Shown here piece by piece: positions 45,801-52,134 of a stretch of 64,000 bases of DNA. How positions within the stretch are numbered: position 1 is the stretch's first letter; the number at the start of each line of letters is the position of its first letter. The DNA comes from Antedon mediterranea (taxonomy: Eukaryota; Echinodermata; Crinoidea; Comatulida; Antedonidae). Under the pieces are notes generated by a model. It searched no databases. It had not been told where the DNA came from and worked only from the letters and a program-made list of their open reading frames with translations. A program made the translations under genes and the position numbers. The DNA lies in assembly GCF_964355755.1 (NCBI RefSeq), contig NC_092671.1, positions 6,209,001 through 6,273,000 on the forward strand. The letters run 5' to 3'.

Positions 45801-48552
45801 TTACAAATAATATTCATTGATATATTGTAATAATAAACTAAGTGATGAAAGGCCATAAAATATACCGTAATGACAAATTGTAGTTGTGATGGTCTCCATG
45901 GCAACAAATGTACTTCCAACTATACTGCTGCCATATTGCTATTTAATAAATGCTTTCTTTTTGTCATTATTTTTGGTACATTAGCACAATTTCCAAATGG
46001 CTTTGGAACAACGTTCACACAACAACCTGTGCCAACAAAACAACGAGAAGGTTAGTGCGATCAAAGTAAAATCCATTTTATATTTGATGGATAGTTTTGT
46101 AATAACACATGTCACTTCCAAGTTTAAAGCAAATCAAACTTTGTGACAAAAAAAATGTAATGTGCCCATATATGGACATATATCATACCATATTTAAGCA
46201 TATCACTACCATATTTGGGCATGTCACACTTTTTTTCTAAAACTAGTTTGATAGTGTAGACAGAGCTTAAGAGCTGCTCTTGTAGATGTAGTCGCTATTG
46301 GAGAAGGAAGAAGCAAGAATTCATTTTGGATACCATCCAGTAAAGTTTATACCCCAATTTTCACTCTGTTCCCGACCTGGCCGATAATTATTGAAATTGA
46401 CAAAAAAAAAATTAAAACGACAAGCAAATAGCCTTAAAGAATTCACTGATAATTTTCTAGTATCTATTCCCATCTCTAAACACTTCATACAACATTTTGT
46501 TGCAAGCCCTAAGAGATTATAGTAGGTCACAAATATATAATACTATTTATACATTCGTTGCCACCTTGCATGCAAATTTATATTCACATTTTTTGGCCTA
46601 GTTTTTTTTAACTAGAGTTCATAAACCCAGATAACAATTCAACAATTCCATGCACATACGCTATGTGACGCACATAACACACTTAGTTGCAAAATGGCCA
46701 ATTATTAAGATTATCAAATACATGTTAGAGAATCACGAGGGAAAATAAATTATTACAATGTATACAATTTTAAGTACACATTATTTACCATGATTAGTTC
46801 TAATAATAAAGGTAATAAATATATAGAATTAGTCATCAATCAAAATTTACAAAACTCTGTATAATTCTCATAAGTGATTGCATATTATACATGACATGCT
46901 TTTCTCTTGCTTATGTGCAGGTTTCACAAATATAATTTAAGAAAAAAATTTGAAAAAGTTGTGAAATATCTATATTTATCCCTGAAAAAGTATATTACCT
47001 TTAATAGTATTTAACTAAATATAGTGCTATTTGGTATAGAGAGCTTACAACATGAAATGGTTCATAAGCAGTACACCTACAATTACTATAGCACAGAACC
47101 AAAGCTTGTCACTTCCCCGCACATAATAGTTAAGCTCGGTCTACACTATATCAAACTTTGTGGCAAAAAAAAAAATGTGATGTGCCCATAATGGACACGA
47201 TGATGTCATATCACTACCATATCTGGGAATATCAAATTCTTTTGTCACATAAAGTTTGATAGTGTAGACACAACTTTATATTAATTTATATAGATATCTA
47301 TTTAATATTGTATTGTATTACAGAATTTCAGAATACTATATTTACTTGTTCCTAATTACCATTGTGTAACTATAATCAAGGTGATTTGTTAAAATCATAG
47401 CTATTCAGTCATCCTTCGTTGTTCTTTTTAATGTACCATATTTATCAAACTATTATATAGGCAGTCTGGAATTTATTTACAATTGATGCTATTGTCACAT
47501 TAAGGAGCTATAACACTGCCAATTTACGTCACTCAAGTTCCCAGATGGTGCATATTCAACAGCGTTCCACTGCTCTCTGACCAACAGTCTACTTTTCCTG
47601 ACCAGTATAATTTTCAACCTAATTGATTTTGTGAAAATTATAGACTGCTTATAAATTATATTTAGTTTGATAAAATCTAATATTTCTAGGGGAATAAACA
47701 TATTTATTTAGAATCTTTCTATATTTTATGTTTGTTATATCCAGTTAACTGTATGGTGTTTTTTTTTCCATCTACCTTCAGGGCCTGATGGTGCCAATCT
47801 GTTCATCTATCACTTGCCACCAGAGCTTCAAGACGCTGACCTAGTTCAGATGTTTGCACCCTTTGGAAATGTTGTCAGCGCAAAAGTATTTATAGACAAA
47901 AAGACAAACCTCAGTAAATGTTTTGGTAAGAAGTTTTATCATTTAATTTTTTAAAATACTGATAATACTGTAGTAGATGCAGCTGAAATGAATATGAAAC
48001 AATAGTTACAAAGGTCTGTGTGTGTTTAGAAGCATCTATTGTTTTACCTATTATAATGTGATGGGTTTACTGCTCTGAGACCCAGCCTGAGTAGTCTGGA
48101 AAGTTTGTAGGGTACAAACAAACCTCCCTTTATCATGACATGCCATTTTCAAACTAGGAAACAGCAGTCAATGTGTTAGTAATCTGGAAAATTTAATCTG
48201 CTGCGTTAGACTGAAAACAATCCTTTTGTTCAGTAGCCTCTTTGATCTCCCAGTCCATAGTGGTTTGCTAGCCTTCCCCTTTAGGGAAAAGAACTCCTAA
48301 CAAATCATCCTGGCTATAGGCTTGCAGTTTGAATTACAGTTCTGGATATAATTAACTTGTAACTCTACTGTGCCCAATGGCCATTTCTCAATGTTTAGTT
48401 GTATAAAGATATAATTTGTACTTTTCACAGGTTTTGTGAGTTTTGATAATCCAACCTCAGCACAGTCAGCAATCACAACAATGAACGGTTTCTCAGTGGG
48501 CTCAAAGAGGCTTAAAGTGCAATTGAAACGCAACAAGGAAAAACCATATTAA
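3585..48552 (+). CDS. CELF1/2-like: CELF1/2-type RNA-binding protein (three RRMs), 17 coding exons
   Basis: Exons joined at GT/AG sites in matching phase: 3585-3804, 8290-8372, 10271-10319, 13906-14037, 21040-21119, 24702-24845, 27910-27982, 30151-30324, 32126-32203, 34655-34720, 39702-39725, 40804-40869, 42645-42710, 44218-44337 (or from 44212), 45985-46050, 47782-47925, 48431-48552. The product is about 568-570 residues. RRM1 has RNP2 MFVGQI near residue 33 and RNP1 KGCCFVTY near 73. RRM2 has IFIGMI near 123 and KGCAFVTF near 161. A roughly 280-residue Ala/Gln/Gly/Leu-rich linker follows. RRM3 has LFIYHL near 488 and KCFGFVSF near 527, and the C-terminus is KPY. CELF proteins bind GU-rich RNA and act in alternative splicing (nucleus) and in translation and decay (cytoplasm). 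The KPY end and the RRM3 wording fit CELF1/2 better than CELF3-6. The start is uncertain: ATG 3585 or 3603, or an upstream exon outside the window. Confidence 0.95.
4141..4300. mobile_element. Non-autonomous inverted-repeat element (MITE-like, second family)
   Basis: The left end ACTAGCGACGCAACACAAGG, with GACGTAACGCAACGCAAG, is the inverse of the right end CTTGCGTTGCGTTTACGTCC, TTGCGTTACGTTCTAGT. An inner hairpin pairs CAATCACAAGCGA with TCGCTTGTGATTG. It has no coding capacity and is a single copy in this window. Confidence 0.7.
6390..6715. mobile_element. Non-autonomous element with long hairpin (third family)
   Basis: The arms at about 6549-6623 and 6637-6709 are near-perfect inverse copies around the 13-base centre TCGGCTTTGCCTC. 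The stretch before them (from about 6390, CACCTATATAAATTCCTGTC) looks like part of the same element. No coding capacity. Confidence 0.6.
7978..8063. repeat. 29-bp tandem repeat, 3 copies
   Basis: Three identical copies of a unit starting ACTACTGTAGCTTTCCATAC. They begin at 7978, 8007 and 8036. It lies about 230 bp before CELF exon 2. Confidence 0.9.
8290..8372 (+). CDS. CELF1/2-like: CELF exon 2: RRM1 RNP1 half
   Basis: An 83-bp exon between TTTTTCAG and GGG|GTAAGT. Joined to exon 1 it gives [16 protein letters not shown] and ends at TLPG, closing RRM1. It enters in phase 1 and leaves in phase 0. Confidence 0.95.
8381..8420 (+). repeat. 40-bp direct duplication, first copy
   Basis: Exactly identical to 9431-9470; begins TAAAATAGATGATACAATTA. 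It starts eight bases after the exon 2 donor. Confidence 0.95.
9202..9427 (-). pseudogene. Exon-like fragment, possibly from a semaphorin/plexin sema domain
   Basis: Open on the - strand and framed by a good acceptor (TTTTATAG at 9428-9430) and a donor-like GGGAT|GTAATT at 9201-9200. The translation includes LTDDPVLVM, then KITHF, then [15 protein letters not shown]. The order PL..PVL, T-x-I/F, then IYLVTAD-x-KILKLN resembles the end of a sema domain. This is similarity by eye only. It lies antisense inside a CELF intron with no neighbouring exons recognised, so a displaced fragment or chance are both possible. Confidence 0.3.
9431..9470 (+). repeat. 40-bp direct duplication, second copy
   Basis: Exactly identical to 8381-8420, 1,050 bp downstream. 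The flanking bases differ at once on both sides. Confidence 0.95.
10271..10319 (+). CDS. CELF1/2-like: CELF exon 3: RRM1-RRM2 spacer
   Basis: A 49-bp exon after ATCTTTTCAG, with donor AGTG|GTAAGT. It encodes [16 protein letters not shown], the conserved peptide between RRM1 and RRM2 of CELF proteins. It leaves in phase 1. Confidence 0.93.
10320..13905 (+). other. CELF intron 3
   Basis: A 3.6-kb AT-rich intron. I see no gene, tandem array or recognisable mobile element in it. Confidence 0.75.
13906..14037 (+). CDS. CELF1/2-like: CELF exon 4: first half of RRM2
   Basis: A 132-bp exon after TTTTCCAG, with donor AAAG|GTATTA. It carries RNP2 IFIGMI and runs to GGTSK. The family motif [12 protein letters not shown] is visible. 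Entry and exit are both phase 1. Confidence 0.94.
14038..21039 (+). other. CELF intron 4
   Basis: A 7-kb AT-rich intron, the longest in the gene. It holds a two-copy 21-bp direct repeat near 15110-15147. Two open stretches (14447-14824 and 20623-20976, + strand) look like chance: no motif, AT-driven composition, no splice context. Confidence 0.75.
21040..21119 (+). CDS. CELF1/2-like: CELF exon 5: RRM2 RNP1 half
   Basis: An 80-bp exon after TTCTTTCAG, with donor GAG|GTAACT. It encodes [20 protein letters not shown] to TME. It leaves in phase 0. The very large 27-bp repeat array begins about 250 bp downstream in the following intron. Confidence 0.94.
21375..21965. repeat. Degenerate edge of the 27-bp minisatellite, with a 100-bp sub-duplication
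   Basis: Diverged, length-variable units built on AAAATGATATGTGTGAACAC and CTGTAC precede the homogeneous array. The stretch from 21721 is repeated from 21821 almost without change (period 100 bp) and begins again at 21921. Confidence 0.9.
21966..23860. repeat. 27-bp minisatellite, about 70 units, with 918-bp higher-order period
   Basis: The unit contains GATATGTTTGAACAC followed by GGTATCCAAAAT. Units differ almost only at one base (G, T or rarely A before GTATCC). One other variant (GATAGG for GATATG) occurs twice, at 22454 and 23372, exactly 918 bp or 34 units apart. The rare A variant also occurs twice at the same spacing (22601 and 23519). Because 27 is a multiple of 3 and the unit lacks stops in most frames, open frames of over 600 codons run through on both strands. 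These are not genes: the array lies inside an intron. Confidence 0.97.
24702..24845 (+). CDS. CELF1/2-like: CELF exon 6: end of RRM2 and start of linker
   Basis: A 144-bp exon after TTGATAG, with donor TAT|GTAGGT. It encodes [20 protein letters not shown], the family signature that ends RRM2, then an Ala/Met/Gln-rich linker start ([18 protein letters not shown]). Phase 0 at both ends. Confidence 0.94.
25172..25333. mobile_element. MITE-like palindromic element, copy 2
   Basis: Terminal inverted repeats TAAAGCTCTGTCAACATTAT and TAGTGTAGACAGAGCTTTA. Near-complete and in CELF intron 6. TA flanks both sides (TA|AAGCTC...GAGCTT|TA), which fits a TA target duplication. Confidence 0.85.
26935..27060. 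mobile_element. DNA-transposon-like fragment (GTATAAG-CGCACC repeats)
   Basis: Contains TTCGGTGTATAAGTCGCACC, then GTGTATAAGACGCACC, then GATGTATAAGACGCACC. I associate this wording with a widespread animal DNA-transposon end, but cannot name the family with confidence. No coding sequence. Confidence 0.45.
27213..27835. repeat. 86-96-bp tandem repeat, about 7.5 copies
   Basis: GGTTTAAGCTAATC recurs at 27231, 27327, 27419, 27507, 27595, 27681 and 27767, with a partial copy at 27809. The units also share TTTGTAGCATAGT and CTTCCATGTTCAGACAG. Spacing shrinks from 96 to 86 bp along the array. Confidence 0.9.
27910..27982 (+). CDS. CELF1/2-like: CELF exon 7: linker, Ala-rich
   Basis: A 73-bp exon after CTCCACAG, with donor CA|GTAAGA. 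It encodes [20 protein letters not shown] and QQLA. It changes intron phase from 0 to 1 and so sets the phase of the following exon series. An eight-copy 86-96-bp tandem repeat ends about 75 bp upstream. Confidence 0.85.
27983..30150 (+). other. CELF intron 7
   Basis: A 2.2-kb AT-rich intron. I see nothing else in it; the open stretches near 29719-30095 on the - strand look like chance. Confidence 0.75.
30151..30324 (+). CDS. CELF1/2-like: CELF exon 8: linker with 12-Ala run
   Basis: A 174-bp exon after TCTTTTGTAG, with donor ACGG|GTAAGG, phase 1 at both ends. It encodes [15 protein letters not shown], then a run of 12 alanines written with mixed GCN codons, then [13 protein letters not shown]. 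The QQIS wording resembles vertebrate CELF1/2. A second AG eight bases downstream (CATTTCAG) would shift the frame and is unlikely to be the main site. Confidence 0.88.
30325..32125 (+). other. CELF intron 8
   Basis: A 1.8-kb AT-rich intron without recognisable repeats or genes. A short imperfect hairpin lies near 30832-30876. Confidence 0.75.
32126..32203 (+). CDS. CELF1/2-like: CELF exon 9: Ser/Thr/Asn-rich linker exon
   Basis: A 78-bp exon after GTCATTCCAG, with donor CAAG|GTCTGA, phase 1 at both ends. It encodes [20 protein letters not shown] and GYASQ. The donor is weaker than most here; read-through would reach a stop after GLNFSFAPL. Confidence 0.78.
32204..34654 (+). other. CELF intron 9
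   Basis: A 2.5-kb intron. It holds a short GCGC-TATATAAAT-(AAT)n stretch at 32362-32408, like the 3' ends of invertebrate retroposons, and a MITE-like copy at 33547-33664. Confidence 0.75.
33547..33664. mobile_element. MITE-like palindromic element, copy 3 (internally deleted)
   Basis: The left end TTAAGCTCTATCTACAGTAC then ACTATCAAACTAGTTTGAT, and the right end GTTTGATAGTGTAGACAGAG. The centre is shortened to GACATGACATGTCATAT. CELF intron 9. Confidence 0.8.
34655..34720 (+). CDS. CELF1/2-like: CELF exon 10: 66-bp linker repeat exon A
   Basis: After TTTTAACAG, with donor ACAG|GTGTGG, phase 1 at both ends. It encodes [20 protein letters not shown] and LT. It resembles exons 12 and 13 in length, phase and the L-x-G-L-x-L-Q-x-L pattern. 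Confidence 0.8.
34778..35110. mobile_element. MITE-like palindromic element, copy 4, split by an insertion
   Basis: The left half runs to CCCAAATAT near 34839. The right half resumes near 35010 with ATGGTAGTGATATGCCCAAC and ends at about 35110. The intervening 170 bp is foreign and contains AATTTATAATGCGCCGAATT, a retroposon-like tail motif. Confidence 0.75.
35409..35475. repeat. Loop-less palindrome
   Basis: TACAAATGACAA...GTATAT-TAAAAATACACA faces TGTGTATTTTTTATATAC...TTGTCATTTGTA with its centre at 35439-35440 (ACACATGTGT). The right arm has one small extra segment (TTGTA). Confidence 0.8.
35870..37545. mobile_element. Composite interspersed repeat with internal 270-bp duplication
   Basis: Starts with GTGCATACCTCCGCC (35885-35900) and ends with ATACCTCCTTGGCGGAGGTA near 37525-37545. 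The blocks 36077-36350 and 37022-37280 are diverged direct copies (shared AACAATAGAACAGCAACGC, GAATTTGAAAAGAAATAGG, CTCTTGT-CAAAAATGA, CTATCTTTTAACACTA). GTATATACCTAT also recurs (36930 and 37355). It is probably two nested or tandem copies of one element. No open frame is of use. Confidence 0.6.
36600..36790 (-). mobile_element. Possible tRNA-derived SINE head (weak)
   Basis: On the - strand TGGTCAAGCGGTTAAG resembles a tRNA A box and GGGTTAAGGC a degraded B box. The spacing is shorter than in a tRNA. It lies inside the composite repeat. Confidence 0.3.
39702..39725 (+). CDS. CELF1/2-like: CELF exon 11: 24-bp microexon
   Basis: Between TATTCTTACAG and CCAG|GTATGC, phase 1 at both ends. It encodes AHLQGQRP. 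The upstream polypyrimidine tract is long. The exon is inferred from splice sites and phase only, because it is too short for a composition signal. Confidence 0.62.
39726..40803 (+). other. CELF intron 11
   Basis: A 1.1-kb intron carrying one full-length MITE-like copy (39864-40042) and otherwise unique sequence. Confidence 0.78.
39864..40042. mobile_element. MITE-like palindromic element, copy 5
   Basis: Ends TAAAGCTCTGTCTAAACTAT and GTAGACAGAGCTTTA, flanked by TA on both sides. The orientation of the interior is opposite to copies 2 and 6. CELF intron 11. Confidence 0.85.
40804..40869 (+). CDS. CELF1/2-like: CELF exon 12: 66-bp linker repeat exon B
   Basis: After GTAATTTAG, with donor AAAAG|GTGCGC, phase 1 at both ends. 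It encodes [20 protein letters not shown] and LK. An alternative acceptor six bases in (GTACAG) would remove two residues in frame. Confidence 0.82.
41476..41637. mobile_element. MITE-like palindromic element, copy 6
   Basis: A near-complete copy with ends TAAAGCTCTGTCTATACTAT and GATAGTGTTGACAGAGCTTA. The interior duplicates ATATGGTAGTGATAT. CELF intron 12. Confidence 0.87.
42157..42497. repeat. 66-67-bp tandem repeat, about 4 copies
   Basis: CATATTGAAGTCCGACTCGG begins at 42157 and 42223, and a truncated start is at 42290. More diverged copies follow near 42360 and 42455 (AAGTCCA-CTC, AGCTATCTT, AAATTTAAAAG). It lies just upstream of CELF exon 13. Confidence 0.85.
42645..42710 (+). CDS. 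CELF1/2-like: CELF exon 13: 66-bp linker repeat exon C
   Basis: After TTATGTGTAG, with donor GCAG|GTAAGT, phase 1 at both ends. It encodes [20 protein letters not shown] and LA. It is the closest relative of exon 12: both share N-x-x-x-ALSGL-x-GLQ-x-L. Confidence 0.85.
42711..44217 (+). other. CELF intron 13
   Basis: A 1.5-kb, very AT-rich intron with poly-A, (TA)n and (ATT)n-like low-complexity tracts (for example 43179-43193, 43770-43790, 44095-44155). No gene is seen. Confidence 0.75.
44218..44337 (+). CDS. CELF1/2-like: CELF exon 14: linker exon with QAYSGIQQY
   Basis: Phase 1 at both ends, with donor ACAG|GTGCGT. It encodes [17 protein letters not shown], then [12 protein letters not shown], a stretch conserved in CELF proteins before RRM3. 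Two in-frame acceptors lie six bases apart, GAAG|GT (exon from 44212) and TACAG|GA (from 44218). The second has the better consensus. Confidence 0.88.
44338..45984 (+). other. CELF intron 14
   Basis: A 1.6-kb AT-rich intron. Several short open stretches between 44749 and 45447 look like chance hydrophobic translations of T-rich DNA. Confidence 0.75.
45985..46050 (+). CDS. CELF1/2-like: CELF exon 15: linker just before RRM3
   Basis: A 66-bp exon after GGTACATTAG, with donor GAAG|GTTAGT, phase 1 at both ends. It encodes [20 protein letters not shown] and RE. The KQREG junction with RRM3 matches the family. Confidence 0.85.
46124..46270. mobile_element. MITE-like palindromic element, copy 7 (left end eroded)
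   Basis: The right end AACTAGTTTGATAGTGTAGA then CAGAGCTTAA is intact. The left end keeps only TTTAAAGC and ATCAAACTTTGTGACAA. CELF intron 15. Confidence 0.8.
47130..47278. mobile_element. MITE-like palindromic element, copy 8
   Basis: Ends TTAAGCTCGGTCTACACTAT and AAGTTTGATAGTGTAGACAC. Interior with TGATGTGCCCATAATGGACA. CELF intron 15, about 860 bp from copy 7. Confidence 0.82.
47782..47925 (+). CDS. CELF1/2-like: CELF exon 16: first part of RRM3
   Basis: A 144-bp exon after CTACCTTCAG, with donor TTTG|GTAAGA. It encodes [20 protein letters not shown] through TNLSKCF. It contains RNP2 LFIYHL and the family-specific [10 protein letters not shown]. Phase 1 at both ends. Confidence 0.96.
47926..48430 (+). 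other. CELF intron 16
   Basis: A 505-bp intron splitting RRM3, with no repeats seen. Confidence 0.85.
48431..48552 (+). CDS. CELF1/2-like: CELF exon 17: end of RRM3 and stop
   Basis: After CTTTTCACAG. It encodes [20 protein letters not shown] to [14 protein letters not shown] and stops with TAA at 48550-48552. RNP1 is split across the exon 16/17 junction (KCF|GFVSF). A perfect splice donor (CCAG|GTAAGT) lies five bases after the stop, so the 3' untranslated region may itself be spliced. Confidence 0.96.
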
Positions 48553-49230
48553 ACCAGGTAAGTCTACGACGAGAAAAACAATGTACTACTGACTATGCCA
48601 GAATATACCCAATCAGTGAAACTGTAGAGGGGGTGCTTCAACTGAGATGTGGAACCAACATCATTTGTGTTACCAACCAAAGATGATTATATTTTTTTAA
48701 TGAGTGTAACCGCCATTTTGCATATCAACAGCTGCATTTTTCATGTGCAATATAATTATAATATAATTTAACTATGCAATAATAATGATTACAGTATTTT
48801 ATCATTATCTCTTCCTATTTTGTTTGGTGATTTTGTTTTTTAATAATTATTATTTTTACAATCTGTTTTTGGTGTTTTGGGTATTTCTGAATATTATTAA
48901 TTGCCAATCTTTTATATTTTAACTTTTATTTTTGGTGAATATGATGATTTATCCTTCTCTGTGGCATATTTTTATGCATTTTTAAAATGAAAAGTCTGTG
49001 AATTTAGATTTATTTGAATGTCAATTTGAAGTCCAAGTCCTGAATACATTAATTTACTATTAAGTTTTAGGTGAATCAATCTGTCAATGTACGTCAAATA
49101 TTTTATTCAGAATTCTGTGAAAATGTTATTACAATTTCATGAATTACATCAATCTTGTTATATGCAAATTGTTATAATCCCCTTAAAATATGCCGCAGAA
49201 TTGGATTAAAAAAAATGTAGAACCCATACA

Positions 49231-49236
49231 AATAAA
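49231..49236 (+). terminator. Candidate proximal CELF poly(A) signal (AATAAA)
   Basis: AATAAA 680 bp after the stop, followed by TGTCCTTGTTGTTTTTATT. Confidence 0.35.
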
Positions 49237-50795
49237 ATGTCCTTGTTGTTTTTATTATCAGCCTACTTATATATGCTGTTAACCTCTTGGGTCCCGAACA
49301 CTATACTAATATAAAAGACAAACTATTACTGGTACATTTAAACACTTTATCTTTGAAATGTTTCTAACTGGTAAAGTTGGACATAAGTAAATGGGAGATA
49401 TAGCTACACCTGAACACTAAAATAAGATTAGGAATTGTCACTTTGTTTGTATGGGTGTCTAATTAATAAGTTTATTTTGTACTGTTTTTAATTTGGTTTT
49501 GAAAATGCATGCAAGATGGAATTTAATTTTAGAATCATAACTTATTAAATGAGGTAACAAATGTAATTCTAATTTTTATGAAATATCATGTCGAAAAAAT
49601 TTAAGAAATAAAGGAAAAATGTTTTGTTGTAAACTTTGAAAAGTGGACATTGTTGGAAGGAGAAAAGTTACGCATTTAGAGTTATTTTTTATATACAATA
49701 ATACAAAAATGTATAATTGTTTTTTGTTACCTCATTTTGATAGGTTTGGTTAACAGAAGTGTACAAATAGTATCTCAATTTGTACCAGTGATAATCATGA
49801 GGATTAATTAGTTAATAAGTGATAAAAATTATTGATGGTGCGACTAACCGGCCTTAAATAACGAATATTTTACCAAAAATGTGTTTTTTAACAAAAGAAA
49901 CAAAAATGTATTACCAGTTATTAAAGTGAAATAGGAAAGTAAAAATAGGTATTTAATAAATAAAGAATTCCAAATTTTTTATTAATTTTTTTTTATAAAA
50001 ACAATTGTTACAAAAAGATTCAGTACAACTTTTGGCAGTATAATTGATACGGTTGGAATGATTTTCAACACAGATGATTGGCGCTTGATATTTTATCATT
50101 CCATTTTATGTGTGTGTGTTTTGTAATATTTTTGTGCTTAATGTTTTGTCATCACTGCCTGGTGTATTTGTAGTTTTTGTAACCATTGTTTTTAGCTACT
50201 GCTAACCTGTTTTTGGTAAAACGATTGTTAAAAAAAGGAAATTTAAATTTGAAATAATTTGTAAAAGTTAATTGTAAACAAACTTGACCCATTAAATTTG
50301 GTAAAAATTAAATTAAAATTCCTTATATTCCCAAATTAAATGCAATACAAGAGCTTTAACATTTAACAAAATTAATAATTTGTAACTTGTATCATCTTTC
50401 TTTGTATGCGTTTTCAATGTAGTTTTTTAGTTTCACTATTATTTCATGTTTTACTTTATCTTTTTAATTTAGCTTGCTTTTTTTAATTCATGCATGCTGT
50501 TAAATTATTGTGTGCTCCCTATAATTGTCTTAAAAAATTGTTTTTTGGAAAATGAGGAACAAAAAATTCAATGATATGTTATATCTTCCTATCAATGTAA
50601 TGTTTGTTAATGATATAAGTACTTTACTGTGTTTTTACATTTTGTTATTTAATTTTACATCTTTTCATTTTAGTTGCTACTTCCATTGTGGAAGTTTCTT
50701 CTTTACACTCTTTTCATAATTTACTAACTCCACAATTTATCTGTCAATCCATTCCTATGTTTTTTGTTTTTTTGTTTTCTTGTTCTTTATAATAG

Positions 50796-51020
50796 ATGGG
50801 CATCTGTGAAAAAAACTCGTACCATGCCCGTTTTGCGTGATGTCTACGTCTTTATACAGTTGAATCTGGCATCAGTCACGTGTCGTTCTTCTTTCCTGTC
50901 TCGCACTTCTGTTTATTGCCTCGTCACGTGCGTGTCGCGTCTTTTGTCTTCATCATCCATAAAAAATAGTATAAACAAAAATCACGGATAATAAATTAAT
51001 TTGATGCAACTTCAAGTCCT
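50796..51020 (+). other. Candidate alternative CELF terminal (3' untranslated) exon
   Basis: A strong polypyrimidine tract and acceptor (TTCTTGTTCTTTATAATAG at 50795) are followed 195 bp later by AATAAA (50990) and then TGTGTTGTA. It could be the partner of the donor at 48558, five bases after the CELF stop. Inferred from signals only. Confidence 0.35.
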
Positions 51021-52072
51021 GTGTTGTATACATACACCTTTGTTGCATTAAACCAATCAGCTCTGTTGATGTTCAAAACAATCAAGTTAAATTGTTGCAT
51101 TTTAAAAAGAGATTGAAGTTTTTTTTTTGTGGTATTTGGTTGAAACACTTTAAAAAGTAGTTTTAAAAATCTAGTGCTGTACTGTTTTTAAAAAAAATTT
51201 AAAATGTTTGTTTTTTCCCCTTTGAATTGAAAGTTACTAAGCTCTTATCATGGCGAAAATGTTTAATAATAAAATGAGCTTTAATTAGTTTCTGTTTTTC
51301 CCCTGTTTAACAGTTGTCAGAATAGAAAAAAAATTTTTTCTATGATTATTATTATTATTATTATTATTATGAATGTAGTATAGATGTTAAACATAGAGTA
51401 GGTAATTTTAAAACCAATGAATTTTTTTGTTCGCCTGATTGTGTTAGTGAAAAAATGAATCTGGAATATATATGTAGTGACAGGGCTTGTAAATTATTAG
51501 TAATAATTTTGGTTTTTATATGTTAATGTAAAGAGAATTGGTTGAATTGTACTGGTGTGCTAACTGTTGTAGTGTGCATTGTTGATACTTTATAGATAAC
51601 AATAGCACATTGGTTATTTCTCTCTTTATTTCATTTAATTTATTTTGATTCTTAATATGCAGTGGTATATGTCGTCAAGCCAAAAGATATTAATTGTTGT
51701 GTTTTGGGTTTTGTTTCGTCAGTTTTTTAGGCATTTTAAAAAAGAAATAATCTTTGTTTGGCTAAGAAATTTGGAAGCGTGCAAGAAAAATAATTGTTTT
51801 GTGTTAAATTATAAATGCTGCCCTTTATCGTAGTTTGTTTTACGAAAAGACAGTGAATGTTTTGGTCGGTTGACTTTGTTACAGTATAAAATAGCCAAAG
51901 GATGATAATATGTTTAATTGTAATGATTAAAAATCTACTTGATATTAGTTAAAATACAGTATGTGTTTGAATATTACCTTAATGTTAAACCAAGTATACA
52001 CTCTTGGAGTTTTAGTTCTGTTATGATTGATATTATAATATATGTAAATTAATACATAACTAAAACACATCA

Positions 52073-52134
52073 GCGTGTGTGTGGGTGTGCGTGCGTGTTG
52101 GTGCGCCTGCGTGTATGTGTGTGCGTGCGTACGT
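52073..52134 (+). promoter_or_regulatory. GT-rich tract in probable CELF 3' untranslated region
   Basis: About 60 bases of alternating GTGTGTGGGTGTGCGTGCG and similar. In RNA this would be a GU-rich element, the known target class of CELF proteins. Function is inferred; it could also be a plain microsatellite. Confidence 0.4.

Larger units (their letters stand above)
46051..47781 (+). other. CELF intron 15
   Basis: A 1.7-kb intron with two MITE-like copies (about 46124-46270 and 47130-47278). Nothing else is recognised. Confidence 0.78.

Noticed and set aside
50764-50991. 75-codon open frame that could be an alternative CELF C-terminus
   Set aside because: The only upstream donor near it (48558) lies after the stop codon, so the stretch would be untranslated even if spliced in.
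51346-51371. (ATT)n run in the probable CELF 3' untranslated region
   Set aside because: An ordinary microsatellite with no further structure.
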